From the NCBI RefSeq assembly GCF_900114095.1, contig NZ_FORV01000008.1:165843-229842 (forward strand): a stretch of 64,000 nt of DNA. The letters run 5' to 3'. The notes below the pieces were generated by a model. The model did not search any database, was not told the DNA's origin, and worked only from the letters and a program-made list of their open reading frames with translations. Within the stretch, counting starts at the first letter, position 1. The number at the start of each line of letters is the position of its first letter. The DNA is from Sphingomonas sp. NFR04. GTDB lineage: Bacteria; Pseudomonadota; Alphaproteobacteria; Sphingomonadales; Sphingomonadaceae. The position numbers were made by a program, and so were the translations under genes. Shown in pieces: positions 25,797 through 34,259 of the stretch.

Positions 25797-26540
25797 ATGA
25801 TCCTCGATTCCTTTACGCGTGCTCAGGTCAGTGAGCTCACAGGGCTGTCCAACGACGTCCTCGCTCACTGGACTAAGGAGGGCATTCTTCGGCCGGCCGA
25901 CCGGAGCACCGGGACTGGCAAGCATAAGTTCTTCAGGCGCCGCGAGGTTAATAAAGTTGCGATACTGTCTAAGCTTAGAGAGTTCCATTGCTCAATCAGT
26001 ACCATCCGTTGGTTGAGTGAACGGATTGATCAGGCTTACGCTATACATGATGCCTGCGGAGGAATGGACCCTTACCAACTATATTCGGCTCCATCGATCA
26101 CGTCATATCTCAAGCGATTCCGATCTGGGTTACCGACTCGCCGCCGCTATCGCTTTTATGATTCAGACAGTGATAGCATAATTTATGCTAAGAGCGAAGA
26201 GGAGATCATAAACCGAGAGGATACCGAGCTAAGCGAACAGGAATACGATATATTTAAGCGCATTATATTCGAGCGCTTAGATGATGATGACGCGGAGATT
26301 GTCTTGCAGATTGCGGCGGACCTTTCTGAGACGGCCATATCCCATCAGAGTATCAGGAATATATGGCTGCTTTGGCCTGAGTCTGGCGGATGGAAGTTAT
26401 TCTCTGACACGGATGAGAATCTGTCCGGGCTGAGACTATCTCCGCCTGCCGCTATCTATCTGCACGTGACCCGTGTTGTTCGAGCAGTCTGGGGGATGAA
26501 ATATACATCTTCGTGGGGCGAGGAGGACCAAAATGGATGA
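25797..26540 (+). CDS. MerR-like regulator with long C-terminal domain
   Basis: From ATG 25797 the protein has 247 residues. Residues 1-75 match a MerR helix-turn-helix with wing: FTRAQVSELTGLSNDVLAHW, KEGILRPADRSTGTGKHKFF, RREVNKVAILSKLREFHCSI. The remainder (about 170 residues, with an acidic LDDDDAEIVLQIAADLSETA) is unlike the usual short MerR effector domain, so its signal is unknown. A longer frame from 25623 would run through the operators and is rejected. The DNA is clearly richer in A+T than its surroundings, a sign of separate origin. Confidence 0.72.
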   Translation: MILDSFTRAQVSELTGLSNDVLAHWTKEGILRPADRSTGTGKHKFFRRREVNKVAILSKLREFHCSISTIRWLSERIDQAYAIHDACGGMDPYQLYSAPSITSYLKRFRSGLPTRRRYRFYDSDSDSIIYAKSEEEIINREDTELSEQEYDIFKRIIFERLDDDDAEIVLQIAADLSETAISHQSIRNIWLLWPESGGWKLFSDTDENLSGLRLSPPAAIYLHVTRVVRAVWGMKYTSSWGEEDQNG

Positions 26541-26868
26541 AGAAAATCGATCACCATTGGTAAAATCCTCCCCTTGCTGCCGTTTGTGTATGGCGCGGGA
26601 GATGCAGCTTAAATGGTGGACCGCAGAATTTCAGCGCCTGGTTCGGCATCGGCCGCGCTCGCAGGGGTCTCTGTGGTATGACTGGCGCGAAGATTTTCTG
26701 GAAGCGCAAGAGCATCTCGCACGGCTTGCGCTAGATACTCCACACGCCGGTCCGTTTTTCTCGGTAGCCCGGGCAGAGCTAGAAGTATCGCGGACGCAAT
26801 CCTATCCTCGTCTGGTCTCTCAACAATTCTACCCTCAGCCTCATCAAGAAAGAACTCGGACAGGGTGA
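26533..26868 (+). CDS. Doubtful small gene after MerR-like gene
   Basis: The 111-residue frame overlaps the MerR-like stop and begins MDEENRSPLVKSSPCCRLCM with a C-C-x-x-C motif. Its first 25 codons are in free space, but the rest runs antisense through the 3' half of the XRE repressor gene. The first part looks protein-like; the C-terminus (QPHQERTRTG) does not. It may be real, a remnant or chance. Confidence 0.3.
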   Translation: MDEENRSPLVKSSPCCRLCMAREMQLKWWTAEFQRLVRHRPRSQGSLWYDWREDFLEAQEHLARLALDTPHAGPFFSVARAELEVSRTQSYPRLVSQQFYPQPHQERTRTG

Positions 26869-27076
26869 TTCCCACAACTTCCAGCACTAAGCGCAAGTTG
26901 CCAATGCTAGGCTCGCTTCCATTGCGCAGATTGGTGAAAAAAGATGTGTTAACACCCGCTCTCGTAGCCCACTCATTGTTCGAGAGATCGTCAGGTCGCG
27001 GTAGCTTCATAAGCTTTTCGTAAATCTGAATCGCCCGCCGTGCGGCTACCTCGCGCTTTCCACCTCGCACCTTCAT
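26609..27076 (-). CDS. XRE-type phage repressor (CI-like)
   Basis: From ATG 27076 the protein has 155 residues. LSNNEWATRAGVNTSFFTNL and GSEPSIGNLRLVLEVVGITL form an XRE-type helix-turn-helix (about 30-80). A C-terminal part of 70 residues follows with no S24/LexA-type Ser-Lys pair that I can see, so induction may not be by RecA-stimulated self-cleavage. An ATG at 27112 is an alternative start. Operators at 27114-27127 and 27145-27159, plus a weaker copy at 27078-27089, lie directly before it. It diverges from the Cro-like gene, as in an immunity region. Confidence 0.75.
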   Translation of the reverse strand: MKVRGGKREVAARRAIQIYEKLMKLPRPDDLSNNEWATRAGVNTSFFTNLRNGSEPSIGNLRLVLEVVGITLSEFFLDEAEGRIVERPDEDRIASAILLALPGLPRKTDRRVEYLAQAVRDALALPENLRASHTTETPASAADAEPGAEILRSTI

Positions 27077-27077
27077 G

Positions 27078-27159
27078 TTGGAAATATCCCACAGTCGCAG
27101 CCATAATCCCATTTGATAAATTTATCATGACGGCCTTGCGACCGTTGGAAATTTATCAT
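27078..27159. promoter_or_regulatory. Immunity-region operators (three sites)
   Basis: TGATAAATTTATCA (27114-27127) is a perfect palindrome. TTGGAAATTTATCAT (27145-27159) equals the sites at 25693-25738. TTGGAAATATC (27078-27088) is a weaker copy touching the repressor start. The two strong sites are 31 bases apart, about three helix turns, which would favour cooperative binding. The region controls the divergent repressor and Cro-like genes. Confidence 0.72.
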
Positions 27160-27170
27160 AGCTTGTTTGG

Positions 27171-27437
27171 ATGCTGCCTACCGATGCCGACATCCTCGAG
27201 CAAATTGAAGCCTTTCTTGAACGGAGCGGCGTCAGTCCGACGCGCTTCGGTATTGCTGCGATTTCCGATGGCGCTCTCGTCGGCCAGCTAAGGCGAGGCA
27301 CGAGGTCGCTTACGCTGAAAACGGCACGTAGAATCGCAGACTACATGTCCGAGAATCACCACTTGGATGGGGCTCGAGCGGATCTCAATCATTGCTCGCC
27401 ACATCCCGCCGCAGCACGAACACGAGCCCGAGCATGA
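27171..27437 (+). CDS. Small Cro-like DNA-binding protein
   Basis: The 88-residue protein starts MLPTDADILEQIEAFLERSG, followed by SPTRFGIAAISDGALVGQLRRG and SLTLKTARRIADYM, a compact helix-turn-helix of the Cro/CI type. The C-terminal 25 residues are likely unstructured. Its start is 12 bases after an operator and it diverges from the repressor gene, as expected for the early-promoter antagonist. Confidence 0.68.
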   Translation: MLPTDADILEQIEAFLERSGVSPTRFGIAAISDGALVGQLRRGTRSLTLKTARRIADYMSENHHLDGARADLNHCSPHPAAARTRARA

Positions 27438-27618
27438 GCGTCTGCGGTTCTCCGTACAGCACCTGCGAGAAGCCGTCCTCAAGCTGGTCGAGGAAGTGAT
27501 GGACCGCTTCGTTCGGCAGCTGCGCCGCTCGCATCGAGTCCACAATTGCCCCCATGACCACGCCAATCGCGCTGATCGTGAGGAAGCCCATGTTCCGCGC
27601 TTTTCTGTCTTTCGTCAT
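27385..27618 (-). CDS. Small membrane-type unknown protein
   Basis: From ATG 27618 the 77-residue protein has one hydrophobic segment, MGFLTISAIGVVMGAIV. A second weaker one near the C-terminus (TLMLGLVFVLRR) is possible. It overlaps the 3' end of the Cro-like gene in antisense. AGGAG precedes the ATG but very closely. Support is moderate. Confidence 0.42.
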   Translation of the reverse strand: MTKDRKARNMGFLTISAIGVVMGAIVDSMRAAQLPNEAVHHFLDQLEDGFSQVLYGEPQTLMLGLVFVLRRDVASND

Positions 27619-27635
27619 GCTCCTGGAGTTATTCG

Positions 27636-28103
27636 ATGAATGCACCGTACATCCACGGGCGCCGACGGACTCTGACCGCGTCTGGCGCGATTGACGCTCA
27701 GAACAAGATCCTCACCGCCATCAAGGAAGAGGATGGCGCGACCTGGATCGACATCGGTCGCGCGCTCGGCAAGTCGGATGACCGCGCGGCTGCCTATGGC
27801 AACACCGCGTCCGCGATCGATCTGCCCACGTTCCTCGCCGGCTGCCATGAATGGGGAGCTCGCTTCGCCGATCCGCTGCTCGCCCTGGTCGGAGGCAAAT
27901 GGGCTGACGTCGGCGCGTACTGCACCAGCGACGAGAAGGCGGCGTTGACGCTTGCCTCTCTGCTGCCGGCCATCATCGAGGTTGAGGCGGACGGCCGGAC
28001 AGAGCCGCGCGAGTTGCTACCCCACGAGGCGCTGATCCGCCGCGTCCACGCGCTCACTTCGGCCTGGCTGGAGATGATTGCGGCTGAGCGGGGCCGCGGG
28101 TGA
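27636..28103 (+). CDS. Unknown early phage protein
   Basis: The 155-residue protein begins MNAPYIHGRRRTLTASGAID, with CTGGAG 8-13 bases before the ATG. Helical, no membrane segment, no family recognised. Its stop overlaps the GTG of the primase gene (GTGA), so it heads the replication operon 27636-31852. Confidence 0.65.
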   Translation: MNAPYIHGRRRTLTASGAIDAQNKILTAIKEEDGATWIDIGRALGKSDDRAAAYGNTASAIDLPTFLAGCHEWGARFADPLLALVGGKWADVGAYCTSDEKAALTLASLLPAIIEVEADGRTEPRELLPHEALIRRVHALTSAWLEMIAAERGRG

Positions 28104-29119
28104 CTGCCCGTCGCACCACACAATCAACTCGACGGCTGTCCGGCCGGTTGAGCCCGGCCGACTTCGACCGGCTGATCAGCGACGCCCTTGGACGGCACAA
28201 CCTTTCCGACATCATCGGACGGCACACGAAACTAAAGCGTCGGGGCGCGCGCGAGCTGGTCGGGCTATGTCCCTTCCACCAAGAGCGCTCCCCCAGCTTC
28301 GAAGTGAATGACGGGAAGGGGACGTATCATTGCTGGGGCTGCGGTGCCGCTGGCAACGCGCTCCAATTCCTCCAGCACAAGGAAGGATTGTCATTTCGCG
28401 ACGCTTTCGAGGCTCTATCTGGCGACCGCTTCCCGGTCATCTCTGATGAGGAACGCGCGAAACGGAAGGCCGAGGACGCGGCTGCTCGCGCTGCAGCGAT
28501 CGCCGAAGCTCGCGCGCTTTGGAAAACGACGGCGCCAACCGTCAACACACCTGCTGAGCGCTATCTGCGATCCCGTGGGATCACCGCCGCTATGCCACCG
28601 TCGATCCGCTTCGGGCGCGTCCCGCTGAGCCGTGATCGAGATACGGGAGAATGGCGCGAGCGGATGCCTGCGATCGTTGGCGCGATCACCATGGCCGGCG
28701 AGCTTGTAGCGATTCAACGGATCTTCCTGCAAGACGACGGCAGCGACAAGCGCTGGCGCAAGCCGCGCAAGTCTAAGTTCAGCCTCGGACGTCTGCTCGG
28801 AGGCGCGCTGCGGCTTGACCACGGCATCGGCGGCTCGGAGATCATCATCACCGAGGGGCCGGAAGACGCGCTCACCCTTATGCAGGAGATGCCCGGCCGC
28901 CGCGTGTGGGCCGCGCTGGGCACCGACCTGATGCCGTCTGTCGAGTTCCCGCCAGAGGTGGATAGCATCGTCATCGCCGGGCAGAACGACACCGCCGGTC
29001 GCGCTGCCGTGGAGCGTGCGGGCGAGGCGCTTCTGAGCCGCGGCTACGCCGTTCGAGACACCTATCCGCATCCAGACTTCAAGGACTGGAACGACCAGCT
29101 GCGGGGGATCCGGCAATGA
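28100..29119 (+). CDS. Phage DNA primase, zinc-finger and Toprim
   Basis: The protein has 339 residues. The CHC2-type zinc site is C57, H60, C78 and C81 (LCPFHQERSPSFEVN, then YHCWGCGAAGN). The Toprim domain includes IIITEGPEDALTLMQEM with the catalytic Glu near residue 255, and a D-x-D-like region further on (VIAGQNDTAGRAA), where N-D replaces the usual D-x-D. It would make RNA primers for phage replication. It is coupled to the DnaB-type helicase by a 4-base overlap. It lacks a C-terminal helicase-binding domain of the host DnaG type. Confidence 0.87.
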   Translation: MTARRTTQSTRRLSGRLSPADFDRLISDALGRHNLSDIIGRHTKLKRRGARELVGLCPFHQERSPSFEVNDGKGTYHCWGCGAAGNALQFLQHKEGLSFRDAFEALSGDRFPVISDEERAKRKAEDAAARAAAIAEARALWKTTAPTVNTPAERYLRSRGITAAMPPSIRFGRVPLSRDRDTGEWRERMPAIVGAITMAGELVAIQRIFLQDDGSDKRWRKPRKSKFSLGRLLGGALRLDHGIGGSEIIITEGPEDALTLMQEMPGRRVWAALGTDLMPSVEFPPEVDSIVIAGQNDTAGRAAVERAGEALLSRGYAVRDTYPHPDFKDWNDQLRGIRQ

Positions 29120-30552
29120 GCGGCATTCACGCGCAGTTCGCCCAGGCAGAAAGCATCAACCCGCTCGCCAACCCGGAGGCTGAAATCAGCCTGCTGAGCG
29201 ATCTGATCGCCAGCAACAAGCTCATCGATCCGGCAGCGGACAAGCTGCGGCCGGTCGACTTCTCCGTCCCGCTTCATGGCCTCGTGTTCGGACGCATGGC
29301 TGAGCAGGCGGCGAAGGGCAAAGCGGTCGATGCGATCACGATTGCCCCGTCCGTTCAGGAGGATGAGGGCTGGCCCAAGCTCCAGCGCGTGTTGGCCGCT
29401 GCGCATCTGAACGCGGGGCCGCCTGCGCGGACAAAGACGTACTTAGAGCAGATCATTGACCTGGCGCGCCGCCGGCGAGCTGTTGATGGCCTGCAGGACG
29501 TGATCCATTCCCTGCGCACGCCGGGCGGTGAACTCGACGAGCTTGTTGTCCAGGCTGACGAAGCCGTGGCGGAGCTTGCTGACGAAACTGCCGAGATCGA
29601 GCAGGCGTCCGCTGGCGACCATGCTCAGAGTGTCATCGAGAGCTTCGGCAAGCCCATCGTTGGAGTCCGCTGCGGCGTCATTGGCTCCCTGGACGATGTC
29701 ATGGGCCCGCTGCGTCCCACCGAGTTGGCTGTTGGCGGAGGGCGCCCCGGTATGGGCAAGACCGCCACCGTCACCAGCTACGCGCTTGGTGCCGCCGGCC
29801 TAGGACACGGCGTGCTGATGTTCAGCCTGGAGATGTCGGCCGACCAGCTCACCCGCCGCATTCTCGCTGATATGTGCCACTCGCCCGCCAACAGCGTTCT
29901 GTACGAGCGGATCCGCGACGGCAATGTGCGCGGGCCCGAGTTGGACCGCGTGCTGGCAGCTAAGAAGCGCCTGGACGCCTTGCCATTCGAGATCAACGAT
30001 CGCGGCGGGCTGACGCTCGCCATGCTCAACCGGCGGGTACGCCGTCACAAGCGCCGCCTCGCTGCCCAGGGCCGCAAGCTAGACTTGGTGATCGTCGACT
30101 ATCTGCAGCTGATGTCGCCGAGCCGCGCGGGCATGTCGCCGTACGAAAGCGCCACCGAGATCAGCAAGGGACTAAAGATGCTCGCAAAGCAGGAGCACCT
30201 CGCCGTGTTCGCGCTCGCGCAGCTGAGCCGCGATGTGGAGAAGCGGACCGATAAGCGCCCGATCCCGAGCGACCTTCGCGACAGCGGCCAGATCGAGCAG
30301 GACGCTGACGTGCTGCTCTTCCTCTACCGGGAGGAGGAGTACCTCCGGAGATCGAAGCCCACTGACGAGTACAGCCCCAAATATGGCGAGTGGCGCACGG
30401 ACATGGATGCCGTGAAGGGCAAGATCGAATTCATCGTCCCGAAGCGCCGCAGCGGCCCCACAGGCGAGGCCGTCGGCTACTTCTTCGGGGAATACGCCGC
30501 AGTGCGCGGCAACGACTTCTACAGGCTTGGAGAGGGTCCCACACATGGCTGA
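29116..30552 (+). CDS. DnaB-type replicative helicase
   Basis: The protein has 478 residues. The N-terminal domain NPEAEISLLSDLIASNKLID is DnaB-like. Walker A is GGGRPGMGKTATV near 212-224, Walker B is LVIVDYLQLMSPSRAGMS, and LSRDVEKRTDKRPIPSDLRD with GQIEQDADVLLFLYRE matches the RecA-like core. It unwinds phage DNA and pairs with the adjacent primase. It overlaps the next gene by 8 bases. Confidence 0.92.
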   Translation: MSGIHAQFAQAESINPLANPEAEISLLSDLIASNKLIDPAADKLRPVDFSVPLHGLVFGRMAEQAAKGKAVDAITIAPSVQEDEGWPKLQRVLAAAHLNAGPPARTKTYLEQIIDLARRRRAVDGLQDVIHSLRTPGGELDELVVQADEAVAELADETAEIEQASAGDHAQSVIESFGKPIVGVRCGVIGSLDDVMGPLRPTELAVGGGRPGMGKTATVTSYALGAAGLGHGVLMFSLEMSADQLTRRILADMCHSPANSVLYERIRDGNVRGPELDRVLAAKKRLDALPFEINDRGGLTLAMLNRRVRRHKRRLAAQGRKLDLVIVDYLQLMSPSRAGMSPYESATEISKGLKMLAKQEHLAVFALAQLSRDVEKRTDKRPIPSDLRDSGQIEQDADVLLFLYREEEYLRRSKPTDEYSPKYGEWRTDMDAVKGKIEFIVPKRRSGPTGEAVGYFFGEYAAVRGNDFYRLGEGPTHG

Positions 30553-31276
30553 GTTCCCCGCACTACCGCTCTGGACGGACGCCTATTTGGCGGACACCCG
30601 GCACCTCTCGACGCTCGAACACGGCGCCTACCTGTTGCTGCTGATGGAAGCGTGGCGGCGTCCGTCGTGTTCGCTGCCCGACAACGACGTCATGCTGGCC
30701 CGCCTCGCCGGCGTCAGCGATGAGCAGTGGGCAGGCATTCGCGACATCATCATGTCCTTCTGGAAACTCGACGGAAGGAGCAAAACTTGGACGCAGAAGA
30801 GGCTTCTGGAACAGCGTGATTTTTCACGTAAACGCAGCGAGTCTCAGCGGGGTAAAGCGGTAAAGCGCTGGAATAAAAAGGAAAAAGAGGATGCCACGGC
30901 AGTGCCCGAAGCATGCCCGGCGGATGCCTCCATATCCATATCCATAAGTTCCGTATCTAAAGATACGGGCGCTGAGGCGCCGCCAGATCCTGTGAAAGAG
31001 CTGTTCGACACCGGCGTCGCACTGCTGACCGGAACCGGCACGCCGCCGACCAAGGCCAGGTCGGTGATCGGCAAATGGCGGAAAGAGCAGGGAGACGCGC
31101 AGACGCTCGCTGCCATCGTCGCGGCGCGCGACCACGGCGTCAGCTCGCCTGTCGAGTGGATCACTGCCCGGTTCCGCAAGGTCGGTGACGAGGAGGACGA
31201 GGCCGCTGCGATCCGCCGTGCCACCATCGAACGCTACCGGCGAATGGGCATGGTCGACGTGCCCGCAAGACACTGA
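30545..31276 (+). CDS. DUF1376 phage replication-associated protein
   Basis: The protein has 243 residues and starts MAEFPALPLWTDAYLADTRH, with LSTLEHGAYLLLLMEAWRRP, the DUF1376 signature found in phage replication modules. A lysine-rich linker (KAVKRWNKKEKED) and a Ser/Ile stretch separate it from a C-terminal helical domain with KWRKEQGDAQTLAAIVAARD. A DNA-binding or helicase-loading role is inferred from position. Confidence 0.8.
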   Translation: MAEFPALPLWTDAYLADTRHLSTLEHGAYLLLLMEAWRRPSCSLPDNDVMLARLAGVSDEQWAGIRDIIMSFWKLDGRSKTWTQKRLLEQRDFSRKRSESQRGKAVKRWNKKEKEDATAVPEACPADASISISISSVSKDTGAEAPPDPVKELFDTGVALLTGTGTPPTKARSVIGKWRKEQGDAQTLAAIVAARDHGVSSPVEWITARFRKVGDEEDEAAAIRRATIERYRRMGMVDVPARH

Positions 31277-31294
31277 AACGAGAAGGAAAGACGA

Positions 31295-31852
31295 ATGGCG
31301 AAGGGGCGCAAGCGCAAGCTGGGCAAGCGGACAAAGACCGGTCAGCTAAGCCGGGCAGGGCTGGCGACGGCGCGCATCGATCGCGGCAACGACCGGGCGC
31401 AGGCCATGCGCGCGCTGTACGGAGACAACTGCAGCGACGCGATAGGCCGAGCTTTCGAGCGCGGTTTGCTGGGCAGCGGGACCGAGGCGAAGTCGATGCT
31501 CGACACGGCGCGAGCCATCCACCGAGCCTATTGGGCCTGGTACGCCAACGGACCCGTCCGATGTGCGCTCGCGGATCGCAGCGGGGTGGCTGTGCAGAAC
31601 GACGTCGAGCGAGAGCGGCGGCAGGAGGCATGGCTCAACGACATGCTCCGAATCGCCGGGCGGAGCGGCCATTCCAGCCGCGTGCTCTTCGATCAGCTCG
31701 TGGTGGACATAAATCCGGATTGCGGGCCTCCATGGCTAGACCGGCTGCTGGCTCGCCACGGTAGCGACGACGATTGGGGGCGGCTTTCCGCAGCATTGGT
31801 CGTGCTGGCCGAGTGCGCGGGCATTCGACACATGGAAGCCAAGTGCGCGTAA
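31295..31852 (+). CDS. Unknown phage protein after replication genes
   Basis: The 185-residue protein starts MAKGRKRKLGKRTKTGQLSR, with GAGAAGGAAAG before the ATG. The basic N-terminus suggests nucleic-acid binding. Cysteines are scattered. Its position at the end of the early operon is where late antiterminators or Holliday-junction enzymes occur, but no motif confirms either. Confidence 0.65.
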   Translation: MAKGRKRKLGKRTKTGQLSRAGLATARIDRGNDRAQAMRALYGDNCSDAIGRAFERGLLGSGTEAKSMLDTARAIHRAYWAWYANGPVRCALADRSGVAVQNDVERERRQEAWLNDMLRIAGRSGHSSRVLFDQLVVDINPDCGPPWLDRLLARHGSDDDWGRLSAALVVLAECAGIRHMEAKCA

Positions 31853-32021
31853 ACTGATCAGTTTCATCTGATACGGGATGGGCAAGGAACTACCGTGGAA
31901 AACTATGGTTTAACTTGATTAACTATCATTTTGCCGCGATGTAAGTTGCTGCACTGCATCATGTTGAGCTAGTCACCGCTTGTCATTATCAAGTCCATTG
32001 TGGACCGGAGGAGACTTCACA

Positions 32022-32273
32022 GTGAGCGCAGAAGACGGCGTAGCCGGTCAGGAGATCATCAGGAACGTCGAGCTAGCCCTTGGCGATGGATCTACCGTCT
32101 CAGTGTACATCAGGGGGCGCAGCGAGCCTGTTTCCGTGGTTCGGGTGCACCGCACGCCGCTCACTGTGCGCCTGGAGGGTACCGGCAACGCGGTGCATGA
32201 TGTGACCTACAGCGCTGTTGTAGGAGCAAAGTACTCTCCTCGGGCACTGCGGACTGTCGACGGCATGGCGTGA
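32022..32273 (+). CDS. Small unknown protein
   Basis: From GTG 32022 (GGAGGAG 9 bases before) the 83-residue protein MSAEDGVAGQEIIRNVELAL is predicted mostly beta strand. No family recognised. It precedes the ArsR-like gene and starts a short region of lower GC that looks like cargo. Confidence 0.55.
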   Translation: MSAEDGVAGQEIIRNVELALGDGSTVSVYIRGRSEPVSVVRVHRTPLTVRLEGTGNAVHDVTYSAVVGAKYSPRALRTVDGMA

Positions 32274-32366
32274 ATAGCGAAGCTGCGACGAGGCTGCTAT
32301 CGTTCTCAGAAGAGCAGTTGCAGAGCTCCGCATGAAAAGGCTCGAACGTTCAATAGCTTGCTTGCT

Positions 32367-32705
32367 ATGCTCAACGCCCATACTCTGCTCTCGATGACGA
32401 AGCACCGACACCAGCTCGCCGCGCTTGATTCAGATTTTCTGAAGGTCTTAGCAGGCCGCACGAGGATTATGCTTCTCTGGGAGCTTTATGAAGGCGAGAA
32501 GTCAGTCGGCGATGTCGCCAAGGCGATCAACATACAAGACACGGCCGCTTCGCAACAGCTGAGCATCCTCAAGGCTGCAGGGCTCGTCTCGACGCGCCGC
32601 GAAGGGCAAAGAACTTTCTACTCGTTGGTGAATGAGGATGCACGACAGCTTCTTGCTGCCGTCCGAGAGATGACGATGAAGAGCGAGGCAGAGGCGGTAG
32701 AGTAG
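32367..32705 (+). CDS. ArsR-type winged-helix regulator 1
   Basis: The protein has about 112 residues: DSDFLKVLAGRTRIMLLWEL, TAASQQLSILKAAGLVSTRR and EGQRTFYSLV are the ArsR fold with recognition helix and wing. The metal-binding C-x-C of classical ArsR is absent, so the signal is not an obvious metal. ATG 32394 is a later possible start. A related gene lies at 34260-34586 on the other strand. Confidence 0.78.
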   Translation: MLNAHTLLSMTKHRHQLAALDSDFLKVLAGRTRIMLLWELYEGEKSVGDVAKAINIQDTAASQQLSILKAAGLVSTRREGQRTFYSLVNEDARQLLAAVREMTMKSEAEAVE

Positions 32706-32726
32706 GGCGAGACACGGCCCCCCGCT

Positions 32727-32963
32727 TCAGTTCCAGGACGATTCCTCCGGGGACAGCGCATGTAGCCGATCTCGACGGGGGCTGCGGTGATCATCAGCGG
32801 CGCTCAGTACCTCAGTGGCGAGGGCAAGGGTCTCATGCATCAAGCCTGACAACTTGCGAACCCAATCTGCCAGCTTCGGATCCTCCACATCACGAGCCAA
32901 GGCTTCGAGCTGTGCTAGCCGGGCAGTGAGGTCCGTTAGGGTAGCAGTTCTATAGTCGGTCAT
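32727..32963 (-). CDS. Small helical unknown protein
   Basis: From ATG 32963 the 78-residue protein MTDYRTATLTDLTARLAQLE is a predicted coiled-coil type helix pair, ending in a polar tail. No family recognised. It is convergent with the ArsR-like gene 1 and follows the PEP-CTERM gene on the minus strand. Confidence 0.42.
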   Translation of the reverse strand: MTDYRTATLTDLTARLAQLEALARDVEDPKLADWVRKLSGLMHETLALATEVLSAADDHRSPRRDRLHALSPEESSWN

Positions 32964-33015
32964 GCGCTGCTTCCAGCCTGAATGATCCCACAAAGCTTCA
33001 AGTGACGCCTCAAAT

Positions 33016-33047
33016 GAAAAAGGGCGACCCCGAAAGCGGAGCCGCCC
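33016..33047 (-). terminator. Terminator of PEP-CTERM gene
   Basis: On the minus strand GGGCG and CGCCC form the stem closing a GC-rich hairpin, followed by TTTTT. It begins 26 bases after the PEP-CTERM stop. Confidence 0.72.
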
Positions 33048-33072
33048 TGTCTCAAGTCACGCAGATTGTGCC

Positions 33073-33666
33073 TTACGCGTACGTGACCTTGACGCTGCGA
33101 CGGCGACGCACAGCTGCGCCAGCCATGCCGGCACCAGCGATCAGCATGCCCCAAGCTGCCGGCTCAGGAACGCCGCTCGGCGGCGAGGCGAGGGTGTAGC
33201 TGCCCGACACGGCCGCGCCAGCGCCGCCGGTCTGGGTGAAGCTGAAGGTAAGCGATGCCGCACCCGGATCAAAGCCGGCGAGCGCGCCCGTCGGGGTGAA
33301 GGTGCCCAGCGTGTACAGCGAGACAACGCTGCTGGTGCCAACGCTCGACAGGTCGATCTTGGAAATGGTGCCGACGAACGTGCCGAACGCACCGCTGAGG
33401 GTGACGGCCGAACCCCAGGTGGCAGTGACGCTGGAGAGGTTCAGCGGCGTGAAAAACGAGACGGGGCTCAGATCACCCGTGCCGTTGCTGGTCGTGATCG
33501 AGGCGCTGTTGGTGAAGGTGGTGCCAGCGCCGATGACCGGCGTCGAGCTGCCGACATTGAACACTGCGCCGGCGAGAGTGCCGACGATGGTGGCGGCCGA
33601 AGCGGCCGTGGGTGCTACAACCGCTGCCGCAGTGGCAGCGAGCAACGCGAAAACACGAGTGCGCAT
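33073..33666 (-). CDS. PEP-CTERM sorted exported protein
   Basis: The protein has 197 residues. The signal peptide is MRTRVFALLAATAAAVVAPT with cleavage near ASA. A Thr/Ser/Gly-rich beta region follows. The C-terminal tripartite sorting signal is VPEPAAWGMLIAGAGMAGAA, then VRRRRS. Exosortase would cut at PEP and anchor or release the protein at the surface. Such proteins are host type; here it sits inside the prophage and has its own terminator. No exosortase gene is in the window. Confidence 0.85.
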   Translation of the reverse strand: MRTRVFALLAATAAAVVAPTAASAATIVGTLAGAVFNVGSSTPVIGAGTTFTNSASITTSNGTGDLSPVSFFTPLNLSSVTATWGSAVTLSGAFGTFVGTISKIDLSSVGTSSVVSLYTLGTFTPTGALAGFDPGAASLTFSFTQTGGAGAAVSGSYTLASPPSGVPEPAAWGMLIAGAGMAGAAVRRRRSVKVTYA

Positions 33667-34259
33667 ACATTCCCCTACTGGTTAACAACCGGTTAATGCC
33701 GGCAGAGGAGCAGTCTCCGTGGGTCCACGCCATGTCAATCGTAAATTATTGCGTTTGCGAGATGCCGTTGTCTCACTTTGGTTATCTAACTGCAAAACAG
33801 CGATATTTTTCTTTAGCGCATCTGCGAGAAGGTGCAGGCATTTCGGGGGCAAATATCTGCAATTGCAGCGATTTTTAGCGCGGGCGTAGTCAACTCATGT
33901 AGACAGTCTTCGGTTCCGACCCTATCTAAGTTTTGCCGTCCCCTCCCGTGCGCAATCGGGCCCTAAAATCGAAGTGATTCGTCATTCCGATTGGGGGCGG
34001 CAACTTCCACATCTCATGCAGCTAAGTGCTCGGGCTCCTGTCTGCAGCACGCTGGCGAGCGTGAGGCGACACTTGCCTAGCGAAAGATGCTCCCGTCAGC
34101 TTGACATTCCCTCCCACATAGCGCATGAAAAAGAGGTTGGCGGACTGCGCCTACAATCGGCTCGGCGGCTTAGGCTCCGAGCCGTTTCTCTTTCCGGTGC
34201 ATTGTTGCGCCGACGCTCTTGCTGCACCAATCCTCAGGGTCTCGGCGGGCGAGATAGAG
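33667..34259. other. Long gene-poor stretch, A+T-richer
   Basis: About 590 bases lie between the PEP-CTERM gene and ArsR-like gene 2. I see no convincing gene; short frames at 33974-34279 lack protein character. Base composition is lower in GC than around it. It probably holds the promoter of the PEP-CTERM gene near 33670-33730. Confidence 0.5.
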
